Assembly: GCA_001725415.1 (NCBI GenBank)
Contig: MEGH01000016.1
Coordinates: 17,721-81,720, forward strand
Direction of reading: 5' to 3'
Source of the DNA: Pseudonocardia sp. SCN 73-27
Lineage (GTDB): Bacteria > Actinomycetota > Actinomycetes > Mycobacteriales > Pseudonocardiaceae
DNA: 64,000 nucleotides
Positions 1-9,140 of this stretch are shown here, piece after piece. The position numbers and the translations under genes are program-made. Position 1 is the stretch's first letter. Every line of letters starts with the position of its first letter. Under the pieces are notes generated by a model. It was not told where the DNA came from. It saw nothing but the letters and a program-made list of their open reading frames with translations, and did no database searches.

Positions 1-43
1 GGGACCGGCCGCCGTCGTCGCTCACATGACGCCGTCGAGGGCG

Positions 44-199
44 TCACAACCAGACTTTTCGTCCACCAACCGGGCGGCCGACGCTACCGAGCACGAGCAA
101 CACGATGCCGATCAACAGCAGGATTCCGCCGATGTAGTACAGCACCGGGATGCCGACGATCAGACCGATGACCAGGAGAATGAGTCCGAGAATGATCAT
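44..199 (-). CDS. Small two-helix membrane protein (DUF6131-like)
   Basis: A 51-residue protein that is almost entirely hydrophobic: two membrane segments (about residues 2-20 and 22-42) end in a basic tail (GRPVGGRKVWL). I chose the ATG at 199 because an AAGGAAG ribosome site lies about 9 nt upstream; a longer reading from 331 adds 44 polar residues with no such site. It resembles the tiny actinobacterial membrane proteins annotated as DUF6131. No function is known. It is divergent from the catalase gene, so the two may share the 277-bp region between them. Confidence 0.7.
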   Translation of the reverse strand: MIILGLILLVIGLIVGIPVLYYIGGILLLIGIVLLVLGSVGRPVGGRKVWL

Positions 200-476
200 T
201 CTTCCCACTTCCTTTCCGGGGGCCGGGACGAACTGATCGAGAGTGCGCAGCGCAGCGATCCGCCAAACCAGGGAATCTTTTTTCACACCGTTCGTCGTAA
301 CCGCGAGGACCGGTCGCCTCGTGCGCGTCACCCGAAAGGCGGCGAATTGGTCACGAAATTGTCACGGTGGTGCGGGGTTTGAACTCGTCGAGAACGGTGA
401 CCCCGCCGGAGTCCCCGGCGTGTGCCCGGGCACCGGAGCCGACGCGCGGCCCCACCACCACGAGGAGATGACGCAC

Positions 477-1994
477 GTGACCGACCAGCGGGTCCCCCCG
501 ACGACGACCGACGCCGGCATCCCCGTCGAGAGCGACGAGCACTCGCTGACCGTCGGCGCCGGCGGCCCTATCCTGTTGCAGGACAGCTATCTCATCGAGC
601 AGATGGCCCAGTTCAACCGCGAGCGCATCCCGGAGCGGCAGCCGCACGCGAAGGGCAGTGGGGCCTTCGGCCGGTTCGAGGTCACGGCCGACGTCTCGCA
701 GTACACGAAGGCGGCTCTCTTCCAGCCCGGTGCCACGACCGACCTCGCCGTGCGATTCTCCACCGTCGCCGGGGAGCGCGGCAGCCCCGACACCTGGCGC
801 GACCCCCGCGGTTTCGCGGTGAAGTTCTACACGCCCGAGGGCAACTACGACATGGTCGGCAACAACACGCCGGTCTTCTTCATCAAGGACCCGATGAAGT
901 TCCAGCACTTCATCCGGTCCCAAAAACGGCGTGCCGACAACAACCTGCGTGACCACGACATGCAGTGGGACTTCTGGACGCTGTCTCCGGAGTCGGCGCA
1001 CCAGGTGACGTGGCTGATGGGTGACCGCGGCATTCCGCGCACCTGGCGGCACATGAACGGCTACACGTCCCACACCTACATGTGGATCAACGCCCAGGGC
1101 GAGGAGTTCTGGGTCAAGTACCACTTCAAGACCGACCAGGGCGCTGAGTTCTTCACCCAGCACGAGGCCGACCAGATGGCCGCCGTCGACACCGACTACC
1201 ACACCCGCGACCTGTTCGAGCACATCCGCGACGGCGAGCACCCCAGCTGGACGCTCTACGTACAGGTCATGCCCTACGCCGACGCCGAGTCCTACCGGTT
1301 CAACCCCTTCGACCTGACGAAGGTCTGGCCGCACGGCGACTACCCGCTGCAGGAGGTCGGGCGCATGACGCTCGACCGGAACCCCACCGACAACCACAGC
1401 GAGATCGAGCAGCTCGCGTTCCAGCCCAACAACCTCGTGCCCGGCATCGGCCCGAGCCCCGACCGCATGCTGCTCGCCCGGCTGTTCTCCTACGCCGACG
1501 CCCACCGCCACCGCCTCGGCGCCAACTACACCCAGATCCCGGTGAACACGCCGGTCTGCCCCGTGCACTCCTACTCCAAGGACGGCGCGATGCGGATCCA
1601 GAAGGTGTCCGACCCGGTGTACGCGCCCAACTCCTACGGCGGGCCCGCCGCCGACACGTCCCAGCACGTCCCGACGTGGCAGGCCGACGGCGCGATCATG
1701 CGCAGCGCCTACGTCGACCACGCCGAGGACGACGACTGGGGCCAGGCCGGGACGCTCGTGCGCGAGGTCCTCGACGACGAGCAGCGCGAACGGCTCGTCG
1801 ACAACATCGTCGGGCACCTGCTCAACGGCGTCAGCGAGCCGATCCTGGAGCGCGCCTTCGAGTACTGGCGCAACGTCGACAAGGACCTCGGCAGCAAGGT
1901 CGAGGCCGGGGTCCGGGAGAAGGCCACGGAGAAGGACCCGAAGGCCGACGACCAGGGCAACCCCGCCCGGAGCTCGATGCAGGCGAAGGCCTGA
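477..1994 (+). CDS. katA: Haem catalase
   Basis: Monofunctional haem catalase, converting hydrogen peroxide to water and oxygen in the cytoplasm. From the GTG at 477 it is 505 residues, normal for small-subunit catalases. The distal histidine is H57 ([13 protein letters not shown]), the distal asparagine N130 (VGNNTPVFF), and the proximal haem-ligand tyrosine Y339 ([14 protein letters not shown]). I chose GTG 477 because GAGGAG at 462-467 stands 9 nt upstream; the in-frame ATG at 468 directly abuts that site and is too close. The stop codon directly abuts the stop of the convergent AhpD-like gene. The call is very secure; the symbol is by family only. Confidence 0.96.
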   Translation: MTDQRVPPTTTDAGIPVESDEHSLTVGAGGPILLQDSYLIEQMAQFNRERIPERQPHAKGSGAFGRFEVTADVSQYTKAALFQPGATTDLAVRFSTVAGERGSPDTWRDPRGFAVKFYTPEGNYDMVGNNTPVFFIKDPMKFQHFIRSQKRRADNNLRDHDMQWDFWTLSPESAHQVTWLMGDRGIPRTWRHMNGYTSHTYMWINAQGEEFWVKYHFKTDQGAEFFTQHEADQMAAVDTDYHTRDLFEHIRDGEHPSWTLYVQVMPYADAESYRFNPFDLTKVWPHGDYPLQEVGRMTLDRNPTDNHSEIEQLAFQPNNLVPGIGPSPDRMLLARLFSYADAHRHRLGANYTQIPVNTPVCPVHSYSKDGAMRIQKVSDPVYAPNSYGGPAADTSQHVPTWQADGAIMRSAYVDHAEDDDWGQAGTLVREVLDDEQRERLVDNIVGHLLNGVSEPILERAFEYWRNVDKDLGSKVEAGVREKATEKDPKADDQGNPARSSMQAKA

Positions 1995-2606
1995 TCAGAC
2001 GCCTGCCCGCAGGGCGGCGTGCCGGCACTTGAGCGCGCCGTCCTTGTTGAGGGGGTTCTGCGCCTCGTCGGGCTCGACACCCGCCGTCGTGGCGATGGAG
2101 TTCATCTCCGACACCATCGTCACGACGTGCGCGAGCCGCGCCTCCGACGCGTCGACAGGCTGCTGACCCCGCAGGATGTCCAGCGTGCGGTCGACCCACA
2201 GCATCTCGGCGTGCATGCCGGCCGTGTGCAGCACGTCGCGCATCCGGTCGGCCAGCTCCCGCGGCTCGAGGCCCAGCCAGCCGTCCAAGGTGCGCGCGTC
2301 GAGCGGGAAGAGCTTGTCGTGCCCGCGCAGGTACACCAGCTCGAGGGCGTAGGCGTTGCCGAACGCGCAGTAGATGCAGCCGTTGTGCAGGGAGACGACC
2401 ACCGCCGCCAGGTGCGTCCGCGCCGGGCCGAGCACCTGCATCGTCGTGAGGTAACGGGGCATGTTGGCGGCGAACCAGCGCAACGCACCCCCGGCGCCCT
2501 TGCGCGCCACGATGTGCGGGATCATCCGCGGGGCGAAGCCCCACATCTGACGGCATCCCCACTGGAGCAGACCGGTGACGGTCCGGTCGACCGCGCGGCC
2601 GCCCAT
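1995..2606 (-). CDS. AhpD-like / carboxymuconolactone decarboxylase-family protein
   Basis: A 203-residue all-helical protein with a redox CxxC motif (NGCIYCAFGNAYALE), the signature of the AhpD/carboxymuconolactone decarboxylase fold. Members reduce lipoamide-linked peroxidase systems or act as peroxidase-like proteins. An AGGAG site stands 6 nt before the ATG at 2606. It is convergent with the catalase gene with no bases between the stop codons, which fits a peroxide-defence role, but this is inference. The substrate and redox partner cannot be read from the sequence. Confidence 0.8.
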   Translation of the reverse strand: MGGRAVDRTVTGLLQWGCRQMWGFAPRMIPHIVARKGAGGALRWFAANMPRYLTTMQVLGPARTHLAAVVVSLHNGCIYCAFGNAYALELVYLRGHDKLFPLDARTLDGWLGLEPRELADRMRDVLHTAGMHAEMLWVDRTLDILRGQQPVDASEARLAHVVTMVSEMNSIATTAGVEPDEAQNPLNKDGALKCRHAALRAGV

Positions 2607-2823
2607 GGTCGACTCCTTGCTCTCAGTGAGTGAGAGATTACGCGGCGAACACCATTCCTGGTGGGTTTCCGATGAACCGCCCCTCCTGCGACACGGAGAG
2701 TGCGCCGAACGGCCGCGTCCCGCTCGACCGAATGACGTCTGCTCCGACTGACCGTTCGGCGCCGATCACCACCGCACTCCCGATCACGGCTTGCAGCGGA
2801 GCTCACGATGTGCCGGGAGCGGC

Positions 2824-3591
2824 TCAGTCCAGCAGGTCGGACACCTGGTCGGCCGCGGCGACGGCGAGGGCGCCGAGACGGGGGGCGTCGGCGGAATCGA
2901 AGCGGACCGTCGGGATGGAGAGCGCGAAGGCGGCGAGCGGCCGGCCGATGGAGTCGGTGATCGCGGCGCCGATGGCGGCGACGTGGGGCCGCCACCAGCT
3001 GGCGGCATTGACCGCGTAGCCGCGGTCGCGGGTGGCGGCGACCTCGGCGCGCAGGGCGTCGGCATCGACGATCGTGCTGTCGGTGTGGCTCGCGAGCCCG
3101 GCGGCGATGACGGCCTCGACCTCGGCGTCGGGGAGCTTCGCGAGGATCGACAGGCCGCTGGCGGTGCCGTGGATGGGCGCGACGGTGCCCAGTTCGACGT
3201 AGGTGCGAACCGTCTGGGTCCCGTCGCGGCGGGCGACGATGACGAGTGAGTTCTCGTCGCGCATGGCCAGGTGGACGGTCTCGTCGGTCTCCCGGGACAG
3301 CGCCCGCATGGCCGGCAGCGCGGCTTCCCGGAGCCCACCCTCCCCCGCGGCGCGCAGGCCGATGCCGATGGGTTTGGCGGTCAGGCCCCAGCGGGCGCGT
3401 TCGGGGTCCACGATGCGCAGCCAGCCGGCTTGTTGCAGGGTGGCGAGGTAGCGCTGGACGGAGCTCTTGGGCATCTCGGCGACCCGGGCCAGCTCGGAGA
3501 CGCCGACGGGCTGGCGGCGCGCGACCTCCTCGAGGATGCGCAGCGTGCTGAGGGCGCTCTGAACGCCTGTCTCCCCGGCTGCGCGTGACAT
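2824..3591 (-). CDS. IclR-family transcriptional regulator
   Basis: A 255-residue IclR-type regulator. An N-terminal winged helix-turn-helix (about 10-75; VGVSELARVAEMPKSSVQRY) is followed by the IclR effector-binding domain (about 90-250; ALSRETDETVHLAM). The ATG at 3591 is preceded by GGAGGGG; a longer reading upstream lacks such a site. It is divergent from the CitE / PrpD / CoA-transferase / acyl-CoA dehydrogenase / MaoC operon, and a perfect 8-bp inverted repeat lies between the two starts. By position it is the local regulator of that operon, probably responding to the pathway acid or its CoA ester (inference). Confidence 0.92.
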   Translation of the reverse strand: MSRAAGETGVQSALSTLRILEEVARRQPVGVSELARVAEMPKSSVQRYLATLQQAGWLRIVDPERARWGLTAKPIGIGLRAAGEGGLREAALPAMRALSRETDETVHLAMRDENSLVIVARRDGTQTVRTYVELGTVAPIHGTASGLSILAKLPDAEVEAVIAAGLASHTDSTIVDADALRAEVAATRDRGYAVNAASWWRPHVAAIGAAITDSIGRPLAAFALSIPTVRFDSADAPRLGALAVAAADQVSDLLD

Positions 3592-3653
3592 GAGCCCCTC
3601 CCGCCTTGACGCCTCTCGGGCGCCGTGCCGAGAATCGTACGCACAGCCGATAC

Positions 3654-3676
3654 GTCGTTCCAACCGTCGGAACGAC
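3654..3676. promoter_or_regulatory. Inverted repeat, probable IclR operator
   Basis: GTCGTTCC (3654-3661), a 7-nt spacer, then GGAACGAC (3669-3676): both arms match perfectly. It lies between the divergent IclR gene (start 3591) and the CitE-like gene (start 3690), 13 nt upstream of the latter. Size and placement suit an IclR-family operator; binding is inferred. Confidence 0.6.
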
Positions 3677-3689
3677 AGGAAGGGGCATC

Positions 3690-4550
3690 GTGGCCCTCCG
3701 CCGGAGCTACCGGAGCGTCCTGTTCGTCCCCGCGGACCGCACCGACCGGGTGCTGTCCGCACCGTCCCGCGGTGCCGACGCGATCGTCGCCGACCTGGAG
3801 GACGCCGTCGCCCCGGACACGAAGGCCGGGGCCCGCACGTCATTGTCGGAGCTGCTGGTCACCGGCCGGGTCGAGGGCCGGGCACTGGTCCGGGTCAACG
3901 CCGCGGGCACCCCGTACATCGCCGACGACGTCGCTGCCCTCGCGCCCGCGTTCGGGTCGCTCGAGGCGCTGGTACTTCCCATGTCCTCGCCCGACGGTGT
4001 CGCCGAGCTGCACCGGCTGCTCGACGAGCACGGCGCCCCGGACGACCTCGCGATCGTCGCGATCGCGGAGACCGCGGCCGGCATCCTCGACGCCCGCGAG
4101 ATCGCCGCCGCCTCGCCGCGGGTGACGCAGATGCTGTTCGGTCCGGCCGACCTGTCGGCGGAGCTGGGTGTCACCGTCACCGCCGGCGGCGCCGAGCTCT
4201 CGCACGCCCGCGCGCACCTGGTGCTGGCGTCGGCGGCGGCGGGCCTGCTGCCGCCGGTCGACGGGCCGTACCTCAACGTCGACGACGCCGCCGGCCTGGT
4301 CAGATCGGTGCGCGTGGCGCGGACGCTGGGCTTCGGCGGAAAGGCCGCGATCCATCCGGCGCAGCTCGGCGCGATCCACGCCGAGTTCGCCGCCGACGAG
4401 GCCACACTCGACTGGGCACGTGAGGTCGTCGCCGCCGCGGAGGCGGCCGCTGCCTGCGGTTCCGGTGTGGCACGGCTGGCCGACGGCACGTTCGTCGACG
4501 AGCCGATCACCCGGAGAGCCCGCGCGCTGCTCGCGGGAGCGGGCTCGTGA
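3690..4550 (+). CDS. HpcH/HpaI-CitE-type CoA-ester lyase (citramalyl-CoA lyase-like)
   Basis: A 286-residue TIM-barrel lyase of the CitE family. The N-terminus (YRSVLFVPADRTDRVL), the acidic metal motif (ADLEDAVAP) and the later QMLFGPADLSAELG and KAAIHPAQL stretches are typical. Family members cleave malyl-, citramalyl- or related CoA esters by retro-Claisen chemistry. The GTG at 3690 has an AGGAAGGGG site upstream. It is the first gene of an operon whose enzyme set (CoA-transferase, MaoC hydratase, CitE lyase) matches itaconate degradation, where this step would release acetyl-CoA and pyruvate from citramalyl-CoA. The exact substrate is inference. Confidence 0.85.
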   Translation: MALRRSYRSVLFVPADRTDRVLSAPSRGADAIVADLEDAVAPDTKAGARTSLSELLVTGRVEGRALVRVNAAGTPYIADDVAALAPAFGSLEALVLPMSSPDGVAELHRLLDEHGAPDDLAIVAIAETAAGILDAREIAAASPRVTQMLFGPADLSAELGVTVTAGGAELSHARAHLVLASAAAGLLPPVDGPYLNVDDAAGLVRSVRVARTLGFGGKAAIHPAQLGAIHAEFAADEATLDWAREVVAAAEAAAACGSGVARLADGTFVDEPITRRARALLAGAGS

Positions 4551-5887
4551 GCGCCCGGCTGACGCCCGCCCTGGCGGAGTTCGTCGCCGACCCGGCGCGG
4601 CACGCGACCGACGAGATCGCCGCGCTCGCGACGGCGGCGGTGCTCGACACCGTGGGGTGTGCGCTGGCGGCGACGTCGGAACCCGCGGTGACGCGGCTGC
4701 TCGACGCGCTCGGCCCGCTGCCCGACGGCCCGTCCCGGGTGCTCGGCGCGAAGGACACCCGTACCGACGAGCGGACCGCCGCGCTGGTGAACGGCACGGC
4801 CGGGCACGCGCTCGACTTCGACGACGTCGACGACGCCCTCACCGGCCACCCGAGCACGGTGCTGGTACCGGCGCTGCTGGCGGTCGCGGAGTCGCTCGGC
4901 TCGCCCGGCCCGGACGTCGTGGAGGCGTACTGGCGCGGGCTCGTCGTGGAGCGGGCACTCGCGGCGGGGCTCGGGATCGGTCCGCACTACGCGCGAGGCT
5001 GGCACTCGACCGCCACGCTCGGGGTGCCCGGCGCGGCGGCGGTCGCCGCGGTGCTGCTGGGGCTCGACGCGGCGACGACGCGGCACGCGCTCGGGATCGC
5101 GGCGTCACGGTCGGCGGGCAGCCGTCGCAACTTCGGGTCGATGACCAAGCCGCTGCACGCCGGCGCGGCCGCGGCCGACGGGGTGTTCGCGGCCCGGCTC
5201 GCGGCGGCCGGCTTCACCGCCGATGCCGACCAGCTCGACAGCCCGCTCGGCTACCTGGCGCTGTTCTCCGACGACGGTCTCGACCTCGCGGCTGCGTCCG
5301 CTCGCGCCGAGGCGGTGCTCACCGATCCCGGCCCCGCGGCGGTCAACGTCAAGCTGCACGCCTGCTGCTACGCCACCCACGCCCCCGCCGACGCCGCGCT
5401 CGACCTTGCGGCACAAGGGATCCGGGCCGGCGACGTCGAGTCCGTCGCGGTGCGGGTGCCCCCGGGCGGGCTGCGGCCGCTCATCACCCGGGCGCCGACG
5501 ACCGAGCTGGAGGGCAAGTTCTCGATGGGCTATGTCGTGGCGGCGTGCCTGTCCGACGGTGAGCTGCGGCTGTCGTCGTTCACCGACGAGGCGGTCACCC
5601 GGCCCGCGGTCTCCGACCTGGCGGCACGGGTCGCCTCGGAGGAGTCGTTGCCGCTCAGCGGGTCCGGTGACGGGTTGGAGTTCAGCGCGGAGGTCATCGT
5701 CCGGACGAGGGACGGCGCGGCGCACACCGCGCACTGCTCCGCGCCGCGCGGGCACGCGACCCGACCGGCCGGGACCGACGCGGTGCGCGCCAAGTTCGAC
5801 GACTGCCTCGCCCGCGGCGGCCACGCCGCCGACGCCGACGCGTTGTGGGACAGCCTGTCCGACCTCGCCCGGACGGGTCTGCGATGA
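4547..5887 (+). CDS. MmgE/PrpD-family protein
   Basis: A 446-residue protein of the MmgE/PrpD fold (2-methylcitrate dehydratase, cis-aconitate decarboxylase and relatives), with GHALDFDDVDDALTGHPS near residue 85 and KLHACCYATHAP further on, both typical. The GTG start overlaps the upstream stop (GTGA), so translation is coupled. In the Pseudomonas itaconate operon a PrpD-like gene also accompanies the CoA-transferase, hydratase and lyase, but its reaction there is not firmly known to me. Isomerisation or dehydration of a branched C5/C6 acid is the likely role. Confidence 0.88.
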   Translation: MSARLTPALAEFVADPARHATDEIAALATAAVLDTVGCALAATSEPAVTRLLDALGPLPDGPSRVLGAKDTRTDERTAALVNGTAGHALDFDDVDDALTGHPSTVLVPALLAVAESLGSPGPDVVEAYWRGLVVERALAAGLGIGPHYARGWHSTATLGVPGAAAVAAVLLGLDAATTRHALGIAASRSAGSRRNFGSMTKPLHAGAAAADGVFAARLAAAGFTADADQLDSPLGYLALFSDDGLDLAAASARAEAVLTDPGPAAVNVKLHACCYATHAPADAALDLAAQGIRAGDVESVAVRVPPGGLRPLITRAPTTELEGKFSMGYVVAACLSDGELRLSSFTDEAVTRPAVSDLAARVASEESLPLSGSGDGLEFSAEVIVRTRDGAAHTAHCSAPRGHATRPAGTDAVRAKFDDCLARGGHAADADALWDSLSDLARTGLR

Positions 5888-7074
5888 CGGTCCGCCCGCT
5901 CGCCGGGGTCACCGTCGTGACGGTGGAGCAGGCTGTCGCGGCACCGTTCGCGACGCGGCAACTCGCCGACCTGGGCGCCCGCGTCGTGAAGATCGAGCGG
6001 CCGGGTACCGGCGACTTCGCCCGGGCCTACGACCGCACCGTGGGCGGCACGTCGAGCGTCTTCCTGTGGCTCAACCGCGGGAAGGAGTCGCTGACGCTCG
6101 ACCTGAAGTCCGCCGAGGGCCAGGACGTCCTGGAACGGCTGCTCGCCGACGCCGACGTGTTCGTCCAGAACCTCGCGCCCGCCGCGGCCCAGCGGGCCGG
6201 GCTCGACACCGCGGCGGTGCAGGCGCGGCACCCGCAGGTCATCGCATGCGGGCTGTCGGGCTACGGCACGGGCGGCCCGATGCGCGACGCCAAGGCCTAC
6301 GACCTGCTCGTCCAGGGCGAGACCGGGATGATCTCGATCAACGGTGTCCCCGACCAGATGGCCAAGGTGGGCATCTCGATCGCCGACATCTCCGCCGGTA
6401 TGTACGCCTACTCCGGCATCCTCGCCGCGCTCGTGCACCGCGACCGCACCGGCCAGGCCCTGCCCGTCGACGTCGCGCTGTTCGACTCGCTGTCGGAGTG
6501 GCTGGCCTATCCCCTGTACTACGCGATGTACGGCGGGAGGACGCCGCCGCGGATGGGCACCACGCACCCGACGATCGCCCCCTACGGCGCCTTCCCGACG
6601 GCTGACGGCACCCCGGTGCTGGTCGCGGTGCAGAACGACCGGGAGTGGCGACGGCTGTGCGAGATCGTGCTCGGCGACCCCGCGGTCGCCGACGACCCGC
6701 GCTTCGCGAGCAACCACGACCGCATCGGCAACCGCTCCGAGCTCGACGCCCTGATCGGCGCCCGGTTCGCCGCGCTGCCCACCGCGGACGCGCAGGCGTT
6801 GCTGGACAAGGCGGGCATCGCGCAGTCACGGCTCAACGACCTCGCCGACCTGCCGACGCACCCGCAGCTCGTCGAACGTGACCGCTGGGTCGACACCGAC
6901 ACCCCCACCGGGCCGGCGCGCACGCTGTTCCCGCCCGGCCTGCCCGGCGGCGCCGACGAGCGGCCCGACCTCGGCTCCGTCCCCGCCCTCGGCGCGCACA
7001 CCGACACGGTGCTCGATCGCCTGGGCCTCACCCCAGACGAGATCGCGGCCCTGCGCGACCGCGGCGTCGTCTGA
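5884..7074 (+). CDS. Family III CoA-transferase (CaiB/BaiF), itaconate CoA-transferase-like
   Basis: A 396-residue family III CoA-transferase, which moves CoA from a donor thioester to an organic acid. The N-terminal half has the usual [18 protein letters not shown] stretch; D168 (ISIADISAGMYA) is the expected catalytic aspartate. The ATG at 5884 overlaps the previous stop (ATGA). Within this operon it would make the CoA ester that the MaoC hydratase and CitE lyase then process, as succinyl-CoA:itaconate CoA-transferase does elsewhere. The acid acceptor is inferred from neighbours, not from active-site residues. Confidence 0.9.
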   Translation: MTVRPLAGVTVVTVEQAVAAPFATRQLADLGARVVKIERPGTGDFARAYDRTVGGTSSVFLWLNRGKESLTLDLKSAEGQDVLERLLADADVFVQNLAPAAAQRAGLDTAAVQARHPQVIACGLSGYGTGGPMRDAKAYDLLVQGETGMISINGVPDQMAKVGISIADISAGMYAYSGILAALVHRDRTGQALPVDVALFDSLSEWLAYPLYYAMYGGRTPPRMGTTHPTIAPYGAFPTADGTPVLVAVQNDREWRRLCEIVLGDPAVADDPRFASNHDRIGNRSELDALIGARFAALPTADAQALLDKAGIAQSRLNDLADLPTHPQLVERDRWVDTDTPTGPARTLFPPGLPGGADERPDLGSVPALGAHTDTVLDRLGLTPDEIAALRDRGVV

Positions 7075-7103
7075 CGACCTCACCGGAAGGGAACCCGACC
7101 GCC

Positions 7104-8276
7104 ATGACCGCCACCGACTCACTCACCACCGAGAGCGAGGTCCGCCGGGACCTGCGCGAGCTGATCGACCGCGTCTGCCGCGACCACCCCGACGCCTACT
7201 GGCGCGAGCTCGAGGAGACGCACTCCTACCCGGAGGCGTTCGTCGACGCGCTGACCGGCACCGGCGTGCTCGGCGCGCTCATCCCCGAGGAGTACGGCGG
7301 CCTCGGGCTCGGGCTCGGCGACGCGACCGTCATCGTCGAGCAGATCAACCGCAACGGCGGCAACTCCGCGGCGGTGCACGCCCAGCTCTACACGATGGGT
7401 GCGGTGCTGCGGCACGGCAGCCGCGAGCAGCGCGAGAAGTACCTGCCGGGCATCGCGAACGGCTCGATCCGCCTGCAGGCCTTCGGCGTCACCGAGCCCG
7501 GCGCCGGCACCGACACCACCAAGATCCGGACGTTCGCGCGCCGCGACGGCGACTCCTACGTCGTCAACGGGCAGAAGGTGTGGACGTCGCGGGTCCAGCA
7601 CTCCGACCTGATGCTGCTCCTCGCCCGCACCACCCCGCTCGACCAGGTGCAGAAGCGCTCCGACGGCATGTCGATGTTCCTGATCGACATGCGAGAGGTC
7701 GAGGGCATCACCGTCAAGCCCATCCGCGCCATGGTCAACCACGAGACCAACGAGGTGTTCTTCGACGACGCCCGCATCCCGGCGAGCTCCCTGGTCGGGG
7801 AGGAGGGCAAGGGCTTCCGCTACATCCTCGACGGCATGAACGCCGAGCGGATCCTGATCGCCGCGGAGTGCATCGGCGACGGCCGCTGGTTCGTCGAACG
7901 GGCCTCGAGGTACGCCACCGAGCGCGTCGTGTTCGACCGGCCGATCGGGCAGAACCAGGGCATCCAGTTCCCCATCGCCCGCGCCCACGTGCACGTCGAG
8001 GCCGCCGACCTGATGCGCTGGAAGGCCGCCGACCTGTTCGACGCCGGGCAGCCCTGCGGCGCCGAGGCCAACATGGCGAAGCTGCTGGGCGCCGACGCGT
8101 CGTGGGAGGCCGCCAACGCCGCCCTGCAGACCCACGGCGGGTTCGGCATGGCCACCGAGTACGACATCGAGCGCAAGTTCCGCGAGACCCGGCTGTACCA
8201 GATCGCACCGATCTCGACGAACCTCATCCTCGCCCACGTCGGCCAGCACGTCCTGGGCATGCCGCGCTCGTTCTGA
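7104..8276 (+). CDS. Acyl-CoA dehydrogenase
   Basis: A 390-residue FAD acyl-CoA dehydrogenase. N-terminal helical, beta (AFGVTEPGAGTD, about 126-137) and C-terminal helical domains (THGGFGMATEYDIERKF) are complete. The usual C-terminal catalytic Glu of the YEG motif is missing: the region reads LYQIAPISTN. A glutamate is present at E248 (DGMNAERIL), the helix-G position that serves as base in isovaleryl-CoA dehydrogenase. The ATG at 7104 follows a GGAAGGGAA site 30 nt after the CoA-transferase stop. It may oxidise a methylsuccinyl- or related branched CoA ester feeding the same pathway (inference). Confidence 0.92.
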   Translation: MTATDSLTTESEVRRDLRELIDRVCRDHPDAYWRELEETHSYPEAFVDALTGTGVLGALIPEEYGGLGLGLGDATVIVEQINRNGGNSAAVHAQLYTMGAVLRHGSREQREKYLPGIANGSIRLQAFGVTEPGAGTDTTKIRTFARRDGDSYVVNGQKVWTSRVQHSDLMLLLARTTPLDQVQKRSDGMSMFLIDMREVEGITVKPIRAMVNHETNEVFFDDARIPASSLVGEEGKGFRYILDGMNAERILIAAECIGDGRWFVERASRYATERVVFDRPIGQNQGIQFPIARAHVHVEAADLMRWKAADLFDAGQPCGAEANMAKLLGADASWEAANAALQTHGGFGMATEYDIERKFRETRLYQIAPISTNLILAHVGQHVLGMPRSF

Positions 8277-8309
8277 CCCCGTTCCCCGAGCCCCAGGAGG
8301 GCGCTTCCC

Positions 8310-8819
8310 GTGACCGTGCACCACACCTCGACCGGCCACTTCTTCGAGGACTTCGTGAAGGGCGACGTCTACGAGCACGGCGTCGGCCGCACCATCACCA
8401 CGACCGACAACATCTGGTTCACCCTGCTCACCCAGAACACCGCGGCCGCGCACCTCGACCACCACTTCGCCGCGCAGACCGAGTTCGGCAAGCCGCTGGT
8501 CAACTCGACGCTCACGTTCGCACTGGTCAACGGCCAGAGTGTCCGCGACATCTCGCACAACGTCATCGCCAACCTGGGCTGGGACGACGTCAAGATCCCC
8601 AACCCGGTCTTCGAGGGCGACACCGTCTACTCGCGCACGGAGATCGTCGACAAGCGGGAGTCGAAGTCGCGGCCGCACGCGGGGCTGCTCACCGTCCGCA
8701 CCGAGGGCTTCAACCAGGACGGCACGACGATCATGACGTTCCAGCGGACCGTGATGGTCTACAAGAAGGGTCAGCGGCCCAGCACCGCGGGCGACGCCGG
8801 CTCCGACGGGACGACCTGA
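8310..8819 (+). CDS. MaoC-family hydratase (itaconyl-CoA hydratase-like)
   Basis: A 169-residue single hot-dog MaoC-type protein, starting GTG 8310 after CCAGGAGGG. The stretch HLDHHFAAQTEFGKPLVN is typical of MaoC hydratases acting on mesaconyl-, itaconyl- or similar CoA esters, followed by VFEGDTVYSRTEI of the hot-dog sheet. In the operon it would hydrate the CoA ester made by the CoA-transferase to give the substrate of the CitE lyase. It is the last intact gene of the operon; a hairpin-forming 40-bp repeat begins 6 bp past its stop. Confidence 0.88.
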   Translation: MTVHHTSTGHFFEDFVKGDVYEHGVGRTITTTDNIWFTLLTQNTAAAHLDHHFAAQTEFGKPLVNSTLTFALVNGQSVRDISHNVIANLGWDDVKIPNPVFEGDTVYSRTEIVDKRESKSRPHAGLLTVRTEGFNQDGTTIMTFQRTVMVYKKGQRPSTAGDAGSDGTT

Positions 8820-8825
8820 CCCCCT

Positions 8826-8865
8826 GTGAGTGGCAATGGTCGCTGTAGCGACCATTGCCACTCAC
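8826..8865. repeat. 40-bp palindromic repeat, copy 1 (core type AATGGTCGC)
   Basis: Arms GTGAGTGGC...GCCACTCAC with core AATGGTCGC / GCGACCATT: a perfect 18-bp stem around a TGTA loop. It starts 6 bp after the MaoC stop codon. Five related copies occur in the window. It may act as a terminator here. Confidence 0.9.
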
Positions 8866-8966
8866 GACCCCGTCAGGCGGGCTCGTTGTCCTCGGCGAGG
8901 GTGTGGGCGACGAGCGCGTCGGCGTGGCCGTGGCACCCGACCGCCGCCGCGTCGAGCGGGCGCGCG

Positions 8967-9140
8967 GAGCTGTACCTGATGTGCGACGACGTGACCGCGA
9001 CCGTGGCCGAGCCGGCGGGCAAGGGCGTGGAGTTCACCTCGCCGGTGGCCGACCGCGGCTGGGGCCTGGTGACGTCGTTGCGGGTCCCGGATGCGGGCGA
9101 GATCGGCCTCTGCGAACCCCGCCATCCGACGGCCCTGTGA
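8967..9140 (+). pseudogene. C-terminal remnant of a VOC/glyoxalase-family gene
   Basis: The frame ending at 9140 reads ELYLMCDDVTATVAE, then GKGVEFTSPVADRGWG and EIGLCEPRHPTAL, which is the C-terminal half of a vicinal-oxygen-chelate (glyoxalase/bleomycin-resistance type) protein. No matching N-terminal half or start exists upstream: bases 8866-8966 carry no VOC-like reading in any frame, and repeat copy 1 lies just before them. I read this as a 5'-truncated gene. A glyoxalase-like gene belongs to the Pseudomonas itaconate operon, so this could be the relic of an operon member, but the fragment is too short to prove it. Confidence 0.6.

Noticed and set aside
346-366. ATTGGTCACG / ATTGTCACG near-repeat upstream of catalase
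   Set aside because: Imperfect and short; not enough to name a FurA- or OxyR-type operator.
351-1817. Long open frame antisense to catalase
   Set aside because: Val/Gly/Arg-rich reading opposite a gene with all catalase residues; typical of GC-rich antisense frames.
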